A DNA stretch of 64,000 nucleotides from Coenobita brevimanus (GCA_032717465.1 CM064713.1:7177001-7241000); one strand, 5' to 3'; shown: positions 1-10,680, counted from the stretch's first letter. The notes: generated by a model not told the origin, from the letters alone. Numbers and translations are program-made.

Positions 1-40
1 TCCCTCCAAGAGAAAAACAAAATACAATAGAGAGCCAAAT

Positions 41-1384
41 TCAAGATCCGATCATTTTGAGATGCCTGGACACAATGCGTTTGAAAGACTGGAGATCATA
101 GGCAGGAGGAAATACAGACAGAGGGAGACAGTTCCAGAGCTGACCTGTTGCATGAATGAAAGACTGGGAGTAACGGTTAACTCTTGCATTAGAGAGTTGG
201 ACAGAAAAGGGATGAGAGTTTGCTGCCAGACGGGTGCTACGCGCCCGTCGTAGAGGTGGAGGAATGCAAGCAGACAGTTCAGAGGAGCAGTGACCATTAA
301 AGTAGCGATAGAAAAGAGATAAAGATGCAACAGTGCGGCGAAGAGACAGAGGTTGAAGGGAGTCAGTAAGAGGAGGAGAGTTAATGAGACGAAAAGCCTT
401 TGACTCCACCCTATTGAGAAGAGCTGTCTGTGGGGAGCCTCCCCACACATGAGAGTTGTACTCCACACAGGGGCGGATAAAACCCCTGTAGAGAGTCAAC
501 AATTGTGCAGGGGTAAAGAAAGAGCGGAGTCGGCTTAGCACACCCAATCTCTTGGAAGCAGATTTTACAAGAGATGTAATATGATCTTTCCAAGATAAGT
601 CCCAAGTAAATGAAACCCCAAGCATGTTCAAGGATGATGCAGGATTAATCTGAATATTATTAAACATTAGTGGGTATACCTGTGGAAGATTTTGTCGGGT
701 TAATAAGTGTAAGAACTGAGTCTTAGAAGCATTAAAGACAACCATATTATTTTTACCCCAGTCAGAGATATGAGCCAAGTCAGACATTAGGTGTGCCATA
801 GCCTCATCCCTTGTTTCTTGAAGTAACTGTTGAGATGGGCGTTGCGGGAACCGAATGGAAAGGTGAAGGGTGGAGTCATCAGCGTATGAGTGGATAGGGT
901 TAGATGTACAGCTTAGAAGATCATTGATGAATAAAAGGAAGAGAGTTGGTGATAGGACAGAGCCCTGAGGAACACCACTGTTGATAGATCTAGGAGAAGA
1001 ACGATGGCCGTCTACGACAGCAGCTATAGAACGACCAGAAAGGAAGCTAGCGATGAAGGTACAGATAGAAGGATAGAAACCGTAGGAGGGCAGTTTGGAA
1101 ATTAAAGATTTATGCCAGACTCGATCGAAAGCCTTTGAGATGTCAAGTGCAATGGCAAAGCTTTCGCCAAAGTCCCGAAAGGAGGACGACCAGGAGTCTG
1201 AAAGGTAGGTGAGAAGATCGCCAGTGGAGCGTCCCTGACGGAACCCATACTGACGATCGGAAAGAAGGTTGTGATAGGAAAGATGCCTTAAAATTTTTTT
1301 ATTAAGAATTGACTCGAAAACTTTTGAAATACAGGACGTTAAAGCAATTGGACGATAGTTGGAGGGTTGGGAGTGGTCACCCTT
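41..1384 (-). pseudogene. Jockey/CR1-like LINE reverse transcriptase, 5'-truncated but open
   Basis: This is the C-terminal part of ORF2 of a non-LTR retrotransposon. The frame is open for 447 codons from 1384 down to the stop at 41, although the first Met is only at 799. Reverse transcriptase motifs appear in order: SNYRPIALTS, YGFRQGRST, ALDISKAFDRVWH (first catalytic Asp), SGVPQGSVLSP and the active site YADDST. The Met-initiated part carries the thumb and C-terminal region usual for Jockey-like LINEs (RPCVEYNSHVWGG, FIHATGQLWNCLP). The 5' end is truncated: immediately upstream of codon 1 is an in-frame TAG, and homology stops there. A second, more decayed copy of the same family lies at 37387-38215. 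The endonuclease is missing, so it cannot move by itself. The clade assignment (Jockey versus CR1) is from motif style only. Confidence 0.85.
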
Positions 1385-1622
1385 CTAATGGGCTATGGAT
1401 GTTTTACACTCTGATATCAGCTAAGAACACAATATTTTTTAAGAAGATAATGACAATCTGTAATGAAGAATACAGTAAACCTCGATACACCAAATCCTCT
1501 TTTGATGAATTTTGATTTTAATGACAACTTTGAGTTGGCCAAACAGTATGTTCACTTAATTAACTGTGTTCGGTAAAAGAATGGATGCGCGGGGAACACT
1601 GACCAGCATGGCATCCCTACAT

Positions 1623-1623
<1 letters not shown>

Positions 1624-1671
<48 letters not shown>
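1624..1671. repeat. (CA)n microsatellite
   Basis: About 24 uninterrupted CA dinucleotides lie directly upstream of the tRNA-derived SINE. Confidence 0.95.
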
Positions 1672-1940
1672 GCTCGCTGGTGCAATGGCAACGTTCTCGC
1701 TTGCCAACTGGTGGGCGGGAGTTCGCGCCTCGCTCAGGTTGCGAAAAGTTTCACTGACGAAGTGGGTGGTTACTGTTCCCCTTGAGCAAGGGGACGGGTG
1801 TGTGCGTGTGTGAAGGTCACAGCCTTGCCCTTAGATCGGACTATATGAGCTCTCAGCTCCCTTCCGGGAGGGTAAAAAGCTGACGATCACGACCATCAAG
1901 TGATCATGACCGACCCGGTGAATTACATACACACACACAC
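1671..1940 (+). mobile_element. tRNA-derived SINE
   Basis: The head has an RNA polymerase III A box, TGGTGCAATGG at 1678-1688, which fits the TRGYNNARNNG consensus exactly. A B-box-like GTTCGCGCC follows at 1721-1729, 33 bases later, which is tRNA spacing. A non-tRNA body follows (about 1740-1910) and the element ends in a short (AC)n tail near 1925-1940. No full cloverleaf is claimed, so this is a SINE and not a working tRNA gene. No second copy was found in the window. Confidence 0.7.
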
Positions 1941-2096
1941 AAAGTGGTTGGAGGATGAAGAGGATAAGACAAAAAGTAAACTCAAGAGTATGAAAAAAAA
2001 AGACAAAGATGCAAGATGAACACATTAACCCCTAAAAGATGGCCATCGGAATGTTCTGACATGCACTCAGGGGGCAAAATCATCATGTGCGATATG

Positions 2097-2665
2097 GTAG
2101 GGGGAGGGGGTTGCAGGGAGGGGTGCTGGGTGCTTGGGGGAGGTGGGGGGTGGGGGTGGTAAGTGGGGGATGGAGGAAAAAAGGTGGGGATGGCAGTGGG
2201 GGTTGAGGGGGTGGGGTGGTTAGGGAAGTGGGGGGGGGGAAAGGATGGGGATGGCAGTGAGGGTTGAAGGGGTTGGGTGGATAGGGGGGTGAGGGATGTG
2301 GGGGTTGAGGGGTGTGGGGGTGAGGGATGTGAGGGTAGGTGGGTGGGGGAGGGTAGGAGGTAGGGAGTTGGGGATGGTGGGAGTAGGGAGAGGGCAGTAG
2401 GGAGTTGGGAACAGGGTGTGGGGGTGGTAGGGGGAATGGTGGGAGAGTGGTTGTGGAGGGTGTGGGGGTGGGGGTGGGAATGGTGGGAGGGTGGGAGTGG
2501 GAAGGGTGGAGATGGTGGGAGGGTGGGGGTTTGGGGTGGTAGGGGGCAATGGGGGTTTGAGGGTGGGGTGGTGGGGGTAATAGGGGCATGGTGGGGGGAC
2601 AGAGTGGGTGGGTGGTGTGTGATGTCTGGGTGTGGTGGTAGGGAGTGAGTCTGGGGGGTTGGGGG
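2097..2665 (+). repeat. G-rich minisatellite (GGTGGGGGT-like), G-quadruplex-prone
   Basis: About 570 bases of almost pure G, T and A on the plus strand, built from degenerate GGTGGGG and GGGTGGG units with few C residues. Dozens of G runs of three or more lie close together. Long open frames exist here on both strands (Pro/His-rich on minus, Gly/Trp-rich on plus), but they come only from composition and are not called as genes. Confidence 0.85.
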
Positions 2666-2949
2666 GGAAGATGACCACATATGTGGACAACTGTCTTTTT
2701 GGTCCCAGTACCCTTGGACAGCACATGAGGACACCTTTTTTCTGGGTTAAGTTTACGAAGGATGAACATACTGTAAGGTGTGGAAGAAAATTCAGGAAGG
2801 GAAATATACCCAAAGGAGATTATAGAAAAACAGATGAAAGAAAACCATGAAAAGGTAGAGCAAGAAGTGGTTAGGGTACTAAAGAGTAAAGAATCACTTG
2901 TCAGAGCTGCAGAAGACTAGAAAAAATGCATAATTATCCCAGGTTTAAA

Positions 2950-3262
2950 AGAAAAACCTATGTGTGTGAAGTCAGAAAGAGAAAAGGAAGAACTGACAAG
3001 AGCAAAGGAAATAGTGTCAACAGTTATCGAAGGAAATGATGAAGCCCAAGAGGAGATCAAAGAAGTGTTTATGCTGGGAAAATATGTGAAGGGAGAGGAA
3101 AGGCCACTAAAAGTAATACTTCAATCTCAGGTCAAGGCAAATGAAGAAATCAACATGACTCAGAAATTAGCACATAAGGAAGGATTTTAAAAAATCTGGA
3201 TAAGGAAAGATGCAGCTAAAATAAAGGAACCTGTTAAGGGAGATGAAGGAAAAAAAGACCAG
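2950..3262 (+). pseudogene. LINE-A ORF1 RRM-like domain remnant
   Basis: A short frame reading KEEVFMLGKYV-like and KGEERPLKVILQS sequence matches the same region of the better-preserved ORF1 at 61613-62440 (EEIEEVRRTGPYKKGETRP). In L1-like ORF1 proteins this segment is the RNA-binding RRM core followed by the RPxxV strand. The upstream frame is broken by a stop near 2920 and the downstream frame by a stop at 3187. ORF1 proteins of this type coat the element RNA and are needed for retrotransposition; this one is dead. Confidence 0.6.
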
Positions 3263-3379
3263 AGAATGAAGGAAGAGAAGACAGAGTTCTACCAGTGAGA
3301 TATGGATCAGAAATTGAGGAAGTGGTACCGATGGAAAGAAGGAGAGAGAGAAGGGCACAATAAAAAACAGTGCAAAAAG

Positions 3380-4170
3380 ACTGAAAGTGGCGTACGCTAA
3401 TACAGATGGTCTAATCTCAGCAGGGCTAGAAACAGATGATTTCTCGAGGGTAAATGGGCCAAACATTATGTAACTTCTAGAGACCAAGCTAATGAGAGAA
3501 TACTGAAATCCAAACAGGAGATGGGAAATACACTTTAAGGAGAAGAGACAGAAAAGAAAAAAATGGGAAGAGTGATGATAAGAGTGAAGAAAAAAATAAA
3601 TGCGGGTAACGTGGAACTGGGAGGACTGAACTAATGAACATGATACTGTACTAGATTCCAGAGGGAAAGGCAAGACTGAAATCACAGTAGCATATGTCCC
3701 CTCAGGACAAGAGCATGGCATGAGGGGGAATATCAGGAGATGTTGTCTGACATGGCTAGATACCTACAGAAAGTGATTGAGAAAAGCAACAACATAATCC
3801 TGATGGTGACTTTAATTGTAAAGAGGTAAACTGGGAGGAACGGGACTCAGGAAGAAGTGAAGATTCATGGGACAGTAAACTGTTAAATGCAGCAATGGAT
3901 AATGTAATGACCTTCGTGGGGCAGTAAACTGTTAAATACTATATAGCAATGGATAATGTAATGACCCAGTGGGTCAAAGAAGAGACAAGATTTAGAGGTA
4001 ATGACACACTAACAAGACTAGATTTAAATCTAACCACAGAACCTGATGCAACAGAACCTCTAAAATATTTGTGTCCTATAGGAAAAGTGACCATTTGGTA
4101 ATAGAGTTCCAATCGATAGAAGGAAATAGGGAGACGAGATGAGCTACACAAGCATGGAAGATACAACTTT
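3380..4170 (+). pseudogene. LINE-A APE endonuclease remnant
   Basis: Translated in pieces, this stretch follows the intact endonuclease at 62394-63284: an ANTDGLIS-like start, a LLETKLM segment (catalytic Glu), a GDFNCKEVNWEE-like segment, then a WVKEETRFRG-like segment and a final HLVIEFQ piece. Frames shift several times, and a ~50-bp direct repeat of the phrase encoding NAAMDNVMT is present at 3885-3965. It is not functional. Confidence 0.55.
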
Positions 4171-4288
4171 GGAAAAGCAAACTTTGTAGGATTTAGAGAA
4201 TTTTTTGAAGAAGCGGATTGGGGAGAATTCTGGGAAACAATAGAGATGCAGAAGAAGTGGGATATCTTTCTAGACTTTTATAATATGG

Positions 4289-5957
4289 GTGTGGAAAAGC
4301 ATGTGCCAAAAGTTAGTGAGAAAGACAACTGGACAAATGACTGGTTCAACATGTATGATAGCAAAAATAGAAAGGGATAAGGCATGGAACAAATGGAGCA
4401 AGATAGGTAATGATAGAACAAAGGAAGAATATAAAAGAACTAGAAATAAATATACAAGAATACATAGAAAGGAAGAAAGAAACTTCAAGACAGGTATATT
4501 TGATAAATGTAAGGAAGAACCTAAATTGTTTTACAGGTTTATGAAGGGTAAACTGAAACAAAAGGAAGGTATCAAGAAGCTGAAAGTAGAAGGAAATGTC
4601 TATAAAGATGTAGTTGTGCAAGCTAAAATAATAAAGAAATGCTTCCAATCAGTCTGCACTAGAGAATGTGAATTTGTGGAGGAGGAGAAAGTGACTAGAA
4701 ATGTTGTGTTAAAAGAAATAGAAGTTGAAGTGCAAGAAGTCTACAAGTTACCAGAAACTCTAGATGTGAGGAATGCCCCAGGACCAGATGGGATCTCTAA
4801 CTAGATACTAAAGGAATGCAAAGAACAACTGGCAGATAAGATTCACGGTTTAACAGTGTGTTCCTTGGAAAAAGGGAAAATTGCCTTGGCATTGGAACAT
4901 GGCAAATATGGTACAAGTTTATAAGAGAGGGAACAAGGAAGAACCACTGAATTATAGACCAATGTCCCTGACCAACTTGGTCGCAAAACTGTGCGAGAGA
5001 ATCCTGAAAGAGACTGATAAAATATCTGGAGGAGATGGACATTCCGGCAGAAAGTCAGTTTGGATTCAGAAGTGGAAGGTCGTGTGTTTCCAACTTGTTG
5101 AGCTTCTACTCAAGGGCAATTGATGCGCTACAAGAGAGAGAGAGTTGGGTGGAATTTGTCTATTTAGATCTGGAGAAAGCCTTTGATAAGGTACTCCACA
5201 AGCAACTAATGTGGAAATTGGACTGAGAGGGAACCTTTTGGAGTGGATGAGAGACTTCTTGAGAGACAGGCAAATGAGGACTATAATAAAGGACATGATA
5301 TCTGGATGGAGGGAAGTAACAAGTGGTGTCCCACAGGGCTCGGTGTTAGCAACCATAATGTTCCTGACTTATATAAACGATACGGTAGATGGAAAGAACG
5401 GCTATGCATGTTTGTTTGCTGATGATGCAAAGATCTTGAGTAAAGTAGGAGTTGAAGAAGACTGTAAAATGCTGCAGGAGGACCTGGATAGGATTCATGA
5501 TTGGAGCCAGACGTGGGAAATGAAATTCAATGCAAAAAAATATTAAATATTGTTAATGGGTAAAATTACCAAGAGATCATCACTGAATTACTTGATGGGT
5601 ACTGAACCAATCACAAAAACGAGAGAAGAGATGGACTTGGGAGTGCTAGAGGATAATTTGTCACCTGAAAAACCCATTAACAAGATAGTTAGGGAGATGT
5701 ATACTCTTGTGACTACCATAAGAGTAGCATTTCATTACATGGATGAGGAGATGAAAAAACTGATAGTACCCACGATCTGCCCCAGGATGGAATACGCAGC
5801 AGTAGTGTGGTTCCCACATAAAGCGAAAGATATAAAAAACGATGAGAGAATACAAAGAACAGCAACTAAGATGGTCTCTAGCCTAGCAGATGTCGTACGG
5901 GGAAAGACTGGAAAAGCTAGATCTGCCTACCTCAGAAGAAAGGAGAGAGGGGGATGA
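4289..5957 (+). pseudogene. LINE-A ORF2 linker and reverse transcriptase, frameshifted
   Basis: A 171-codon frame at 4289-4804 covers the linker (FYRFMKGKLKQKEGIKKLKV, then APGPDGISN) and stops at a TAG. The RT then continues in overlapping short frames: NYRPMSLTNLVAKLCERI, ESQFGFRSGRSCVSNLL, VYLDLEKAFDKV, SGVPQGSVLA, the active site LFADDAKIL (about 5413-5440), and the C-terminal EYAAVVWFPHKAKD segment. At least four frameshifts or stops separate these pieces. The YADD box is F-ADD as in other LINE-A copies here. Confidence 0.8.
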
Positions 5958-6577
5958 CATGCAGTATTAAGGGCCATGATGGGAGTAGAAAAAATTGACA
6001 GAGAAGATTTGTTTGTATGGGATGGGAGAGTAGCAAAAGGACACGGAATGAAACTTAAAAAGCCAAGTTCCTTGATGGATATCAAGAAATATAGATTTCC
6101 ATATACTGTACTGTAGATGACTGACCTGTGGAACAGCATGGACAGAGATCATCCAGTCTAAAATTTAAATGAGTTCAATGCAAAATTAACTTGAGAAATG
6201 GAGATGGGGCCCCATGAGTGTAGCTAATATCCTGTAAATCACAACTAGGTAAATACATCATCATTATCATCCGGACCTCCTTTCCCACCCTAGGGCAGAG
6301 TGAGGAGTAGCAACGTAAAGACAGCCCAAATTTCCCCAATCCAATGGGCCATGCCTCCATTCACTCATCATTCAAGCCCCAGGATTCCTGGCTCTATCAG
6401 ATACATCAAAAACATTCACCACGTTCTGCAGTTTCACATAAACGTATCCGACTGAGTCAGTCTGGACTCTGCCAAAGATAAAAAGGAGTGCCAAATGCCT
6501 AATCATGCACTTCTCACAACATTCATCCAACCAGCTCGATCTCTTGTCAGTTCCCTAGCCTCACTGACTTCCAAACC

Positions 6578-6850
6578 TCAGTTCCTCATACATTCATTTA
6601 CCATATCTCTCCACCTCCTCCTTGGCCTACCTTGCCTCCTCCCTCCTTCAAATTCACTCAGATATACCTTTTTCACCACTCTGTTGTTATCCATTCTCTC
6701 CATATGACCATACCATCTCAGTACACTCTCTTCGATTATGGTGTCCGCTGACTTCCTCACTCCACATCTTTCACAAATCACATTGTTTCGTATCCTACCC
6801 ACCCTCTGTACTCCAAGTACATTCCTCAGCAGCCCCATCTCCACTGCTCT
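6578..6850 (-). pseudogene. LINE-C ORF2 C-terminus, distal part
   Basis: This block encodes the C-terminal segment of an RTE-like ORF2: AVEMGLLRNVLGVQRVGRI, then ESVLRWYGHMERMDNNRVV, then GRRQGRPRRRWRDMVNECM before the stop. Read across the Harbinger insertion it rejoins the upstream block at the KSRV/RAVEMG position. It contains no catalytic residues. Confidence 0.75.
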
Positions 6851-6852
6851 TA

Positions 6853-7535
6853 AGCGGGCCATACACGCACAAGCGAGCCCGTCCGGTGGCCTGAAGAGGA
6901 GGCCTCAACGGTCGTCGTGGGATCTGTCGCGGACAGATTTTCGTGGTCAGGCTCTGGTCAGATCCAGACAAACTGAGTGTGTGTGGGGTACCGCAGGCCG
7001 TCAGGCATCAGTCTTGTGTCAGTTGTGCAAGAGAATTTTAAATCCTCATACGAGCAACCTGTGGCAATAAACCTCAGTGTGGCTGTCAGTCCTTCAAGGG
7101 GCGAAATAACACTCCTCATACAGGTATCCTTCTTCCTTATTATTGAGGAAACCAGTGACAACAGCTGCAGGTAGGAATCATCGTCCATCCTCAAGTAATT
7201 AAACCAGTCATTTTTCTCGCATCGCAATTCTTTCAACAGTCAGATGGGACAATTTACTCCTCATCAACCAATCTTTTGCCCATTCAGTCTGTTTTTTCCT
7301 CCTCTTTCTATTACATGTATTTGCAATATAGGCCGCGGCAACAGCACCAATAGCATACAGCTCCAGGTCATCTGTGGACAGTGGAGCGTCCATGGCCACC
7401 CTCACACCACGGCGTTTCGCTTGCAACTGAGCTGAGACGTGAGGCCGACTGAATCGTGTGTGGGCACAGCATTGTTTGTTGAGGCCGGCCTCTTCAGGTC
7501 ACCAGACGGGCTCGCCTGTGCGTGTATGGCCCACT
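6853..7535 (-). mobile_element. PIF/Harbinger-like element, left-arm copy
   Basis: The ends are ~45-bp inverted repeats beginning AGYGGGCCATACACGCAC and continuing through GGCGAGCCCGTCYGG. The element is flanked by the 3-bp target duplication TTA (6850-6852 and 7536-7538), typical of Harbinger insertion. Removing the element and one TTA restores the LINE-C frame (KSRV then RAVEMG). Inside lies an N-terminal fragment of a Harbinger transposase on the minus strand (6958-7426). At 683 bp it is a non-autonomous deletion derivative. Confidence 0.88.
6958..7426 (-). pseudogene. Harbinger transposase, N-terminal fragment
   Basis: Two overlapping minus-strand frames encode the N-terminal part of a PIF/Harbinger nuclease: a RKRRKKQTEWAKDWLMR basic segment, then NDWFNYLRMDDDSYLQLL, KKDTCMRSVISP and LTATLRFIATGCSYEDLKF, which is the usual start of this family. 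A frameshift separates the halves in the left arm (near 7210-7236). The right-arm copy joins them in one frame but has a TAA just after IATGCS. The DDE catalytic domain is absent from both copies. Confidence 0.8.
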
Positions 7536-7899
7536 TTACTCTTGACTTTTTCATGACCATAGTCTCACATCCATATGTTAAAGTAGGCACTAACACTCCT
7601 TCCTATAAGCCTCGTGCAGCTGCAACATTCAAGCCTCTGTTACTTATCAAGGTCTTCATTGTACCAGCTAGTTTTCTTCCTTGTGTCACTCTACTTTCAA
7701 CTATTTTTGCACATTTTCCTCTCTTTTCTATCACTGTACCCAGGTATTTGAACTCTCTCACAAATTCCAGTCTCTCTCTATTAACTGTAACAACGCACTG
7801 CGAGTCACCTTCACTCTCAATAACCATCACTTTACTCTTTTCAACATTTACTCCAAAGGCATGACACTCACAGACATCAGCAAAACTCTGCAACTAGGT

Positions 7900-7900
<1 letters not shown>

Positions 7901-7936
<36 letters not shown>
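7901..7936. repeat. (CA)n microsatellite between LINE-A copies
   Basis: About 17 CA units, the tail of LINE-A copy 1 displaced by LINE-C and abutting the 5'-truncated start of LINE-A copy 2. The mirrored (GT)n is at 22728-22755. Confidence 0.9.
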
Positions 7937-7937
<1 letters not shown>

Positions 7938-8235
7938 TAAAGATGCAGCAATGTAAGCTGAAATAATGAACAAATGTTTCCAATTCGTTTTCAGTAAAGA
8001 AATGGATTTTGTTGAGGGGGAGGGAGTGACTAGAAATATAGTGATAAAAGATATAAACGTGGAAGTGCAGGAAGTGTATAAATTACTGGAAACTCAAAAT
8101 GTATGGAAAGCCCCAGGACCACATGGAATCTCCACTTGAGTACTGAAAGAATGTAGAGAACAACTGGCGGGTAAGATTCATGGTCAGTGAGTTCACTGCA
8201 AAAAGGGAAAGTGTCTCGGGAATGTAAGAGGGCCA

Positions 8236-8713
8236 ATGTGGTACCAATTTATGAGAGGAAACAAGGAAGAACCCCTGAATTATAGACCAGTGTCCCTGAC
8301 CAACTTGGTCGCAAAATTGTGCAAAAGAATTCTGAAAGACAGATGGATAAAATATCCGGAGGAGATGAACATTTTGGCTGAAAATCAGTTTGGATTCAGA
8401 AGTGGAAGGTCGCGTGTTTCCAACTTGTTGAGCTTTTACTCAAGAGCGATTGACATGCTACAGGAGAGAGACAGCTGGGTGGATTATGTGTATTTAGATT
8501 TGGAGAAAGCCTTTGACAAGGTACCCCACAAGTGACTTATGTGGAAACTGGAGCACATAGAAGGACTGAAAGGAAGCCTCCTGGAGTGGATGAGAGACTT
8601 CTTAAAGGACAGACAAATGAGGACAGTAATAAAGGACAAGATGTCTGGATAAAGGTAAGTAACACGTAGAGTCCCACGGCACTCTACGTTAGCGCTGGTA
8701 ATGTTCCTGATTT
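8236..8713 (+). pseudogene. LINE-A copy 2 reverse transcriptase, first part
   Basis: The best open part reads NYRPVSLTNLVAKLCKRILK, ENQFGFRSGRSRVSNLLSFY and VYLDLEKAFDKVPHK, which contains the first catalytic Asp of the RT palm. It stops at a TGA where other copies have CGA/CAA. The PQGS box that follows is damaged in both palindrome arms. Confidence 0.8.
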
Positions 8714-8721
8714 ACATAAAG

Positions 8722-9937
8722 CAGGGTTCCCAAAGTACTTTCTATGATGGTCCAGTCATAACACCTTCTGATGTGGCAGAGGTCCAGATGTAAATTCTTA
8801 TATTTAATATTAACTATGGTATAAAATGCTTGCATTTATTTTAGGATGTAGAGTAATTAGTTCTTTAAAACATACTGAAATTGTGTAGAAAGTTAATACC
8901 CTGAGCAAAATTTAAATAACCTTTATAAGTGATATTCTCTTGTATTGTTGAGGTGATTAAATAAGACAGAAAAATATATTCTCTAGACTCCCACCTTCTC
9001 AGAGAGACAAAACGACATACATATATTGCCTAAATTACAATTACCACCCCTACATATGAACAGCCACTTTAGCACTACCACCACCACTTTTCACTATCCA
9101 TCAGTTCACCAAATGAACAAGCCACTGACAACAATCTGTGGGTATGAGTTCATGCAGTGCAGTTTGCTAAATGCAGAATTCCTACGGCTAGGAATCCTGT
9201 TCTCATGTTACCAATATTTGATGCTGACGATATCACTGTGATATTATGCTGTTCAATATTATGAAACTTATATTAGACAGGCTGACAAATGAGGATATAA
9301 AGGAGTATTGTGGTGTGGATGTGGATGTGATAGGAAGCATTAGGAGGAACGCACTGAGGTGGTTTGGCCATGTGGAGAGGATGGAGGGTGAGAGACTGAC
9401 GAGGAGAATGTATGTGAGTGAGGTGGAGGGGAGGAGGGGGAGGGAGAGGCCGAGGATGAGATGGAGGGATGGGGTGGAGAGATATATGAGAGAGGGGGGT
9501 GTGAATTGGGAGCAGAGCAGTGAAATGGCGGGGGACAGGGCGACGTGGAGGCGATTTGTTTGTGGTCACCCCGTACGGGATTGAGGCGTCTGGCAATAGA
9601 TAGATAGGTAGATAGATGTTACTTTGACTGATGTGCGCACTTAGAGTAGCTGGAGAAATTAGTATCTTCTGTGTTAATAAGTAATCTCACTCATCTGCAG
9701 TGTAATCATCAAGAGGACAGGAAGGTATTACTGCAGTAATTAAACATAACTGTCAACCTGACGAAATTATATTTCTTTGAGCAGTGTTGTGGACATAACT
9801 CATCCAGAGATGCTAAATATTGTGTTACTTTCATTGGAGGACGATGCTGAACATTTAATGATGGCAGTCGCTGGGATCCGTACCAAAACTCGTCATGATC
9901 CACATTCGGACCCCGGTTCGCCATTAGCGTACCACTG
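8722..9937. mobile_element. hAT-like non-autonomous element, left-arm copy
   Basis: The insertion interrupts the LINE-A RT frame. It begins CAGGGTTCCCAAAGTAC and ends in the complement of CAGTGGTACGCTAATGGCG, hAT-style CAG ends. It is flanked by 8-bp duplications ACATAAAG (8714-8721) and ATATAAAC (9938-9945). The intact target ACATAAAC is preserved as its complement GTTTATGT at 20942-20949 in the right arm, so each left-arm flank has one later mutation. No transposase is visible. A LINE-B tail (about 9277-9617) lies inside and is shared with the right arm. Confidence 0.75.
9277..9617 (+). mobile_element. LINE-B 3' fragment inside the hAT-like element
   Basis: This encodes the last ~100 codons of LINE-B ORF2 (RLTNEDIKEYCGVDVDVIG, RWFGHVERMEGERLTRRMY, RPRMRWRDGVERYMREGGV, WRRFVCGHPVRD) and stops at TGA in GGGATTGAGG. 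The characteristic tail GCGTCTGGCAATAGATAG with GATA repeats follows (9587-9617). It is strongly 5'-truncated. It is also present in the right arm (17832-18172), so it predates the duplication. Confidence 0.85.
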
Positions 9938-10680
9938 ATATAAACAATATGGCAGATGGAATGAACAGTTATGCAAGTCTGTTTACTGATGATGCAAAGA
10001 CCTTGAGGAGAGTAGAAGTTGAGGAAGAATGTAAAATGCTACAGCAAGACCTGGATAGGATTCACGATTGAAGCCAGATGTGGGAAATTAAATTTAATGC
10101 AAAAAAATGTAAAATATCAGAAATGGGTAAAAGTACCAAGAGGCCATCACTGAATTATATGACGGGTAATGAACCAGTAACAAAAGCGAGAGAAGAGAAA
10201 GATTTGGGAGTGCTGGTCCACAATAGTTTTTCACCGGAAAAACACATTGACAAGACAGTTAGAGATGATGAAAAAATTGATAGTGGCCATCATCTACCCC
10301 AGGTTGGAATATGCAGCAGTAGTGTGGTCCCCACACAAAAAGAATGATATAAACAAAATCGAGAGAATACAAAGAACAGCAACCAAGATGGTTCCCAGCC
10401 TGGCATATCTGTTGTAGGGAGAGAGGCTGGAAAAGCTGGATCTGCCTTCCCTAGACGAAAGGAGAGAGAGGCACGACTTGATTGCAGTGTTCAGGGCCAT
10501 GATGGGAGTAGATAAAGTTAACAGAAAATATCTGTTTGTATGGGATGGGAGAGTAAGAAGAGGACACGGCATGAACCTGAGAAAGCCAAGTTGCTTGACG
10601 GATATCAAGAAATATAGCTTTCCATATAGATGCACAGAGCTGTAGAATAGCCTGAACAAAGAGGTTGTCCAGTCTAAAAA
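9938..10680 (+). pseudogene. LINE-A copy 2 reverse transcriptase, second part
   Basis: After the hAT-like element the RT resumes at the active-site block (SLFTDDAKTL; other copies have FADD), then MWEIKFNAKKCKISEMGKST, EKDLGVLVHNSFSPEKHIDK, a frameshift near 10290, and the C-terminal WSPHKKNDINKIERIQRTAT and YLFVWDGRVRRGHGMNLRK segments. A TAG near 10417 and the frameshift break it. Confidence 0.8.

Larger units (their letters stand above)
2680..6241 (+). mobile_element. LINE-A copy 1, near full-length but decayed
   Basis: A CR1/Jockey-like APE LINE in plus orientation. In order it shows an ORF1 remnant (about 2690-3260), an endonuclease remnant (about 3380-4170), a linker plus reverse transcriptase (4289-5957) and the 3' UTR, ending at CACAACTAGGTAAATAC near 6240-6256. 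Stops and frameshifts occur throughout. The 3' junction is cut by LINE-C, which inserted into its terminal AACTAGGTAAA sequence. The segment 5896-6241 is shared with the right palindrome arm (24458-24852, minus). Confidence 0.8.
6254..7890 (-). mobile_element. LINE-C (RTE-like), 5'-truncated, with target-site duplication
   Basis: A minus-strand LINE flanked by a 12-bp target-site duplication, CAACTAGGTAAA, at 6242-6253 and 7891-7902. It inserted into the 3' tail of LINE-A copy 1. It carries the C-terminal part of ORF2 in two blocks separated by the Harbinger element at 6853-7535: NVEKSKVMVIE and YEGVLVPTLTYGCET upstream, GLLRNVLGVQ and RWYGHMERM downstream. The tail on the plus strand is a CATCATCATT-type repeat at 6255-6270. 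The endonuclease and most of the RT are missing. A copy in inverted orientation lies in the right arm at about 22768-24440. Confidence 0.8.

Noticed and set aside
1671..1740. A functional tRNA gene
   Set aside because: A and B boxes are present, but the acceptor stem and anticodon arm do not pair convincingly and a SINE body follows.
1982..2813. Long Pro/His-rich open frames (197-250 codons) on the minus strand
   Set aside because: They result from the C-rich complement of the G-rich minisatellite; three overlapping frames are open at once and none has a domain or splice context.
7244..7435. Short plus-strand frames over the Harbinger element
   Set aside because: Antisense to the transposase fragment and not conserved between arms.
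9026..9241. A 71-codon frame identical in both palindrome arms (9026-9241, 18205-18420), and another at 9709-9924 / 17521-17736
   Set aside because: Identity is explained by the recent duplication and does not show coding constraint; no motif is visible and both lie inside the hAT-like element.
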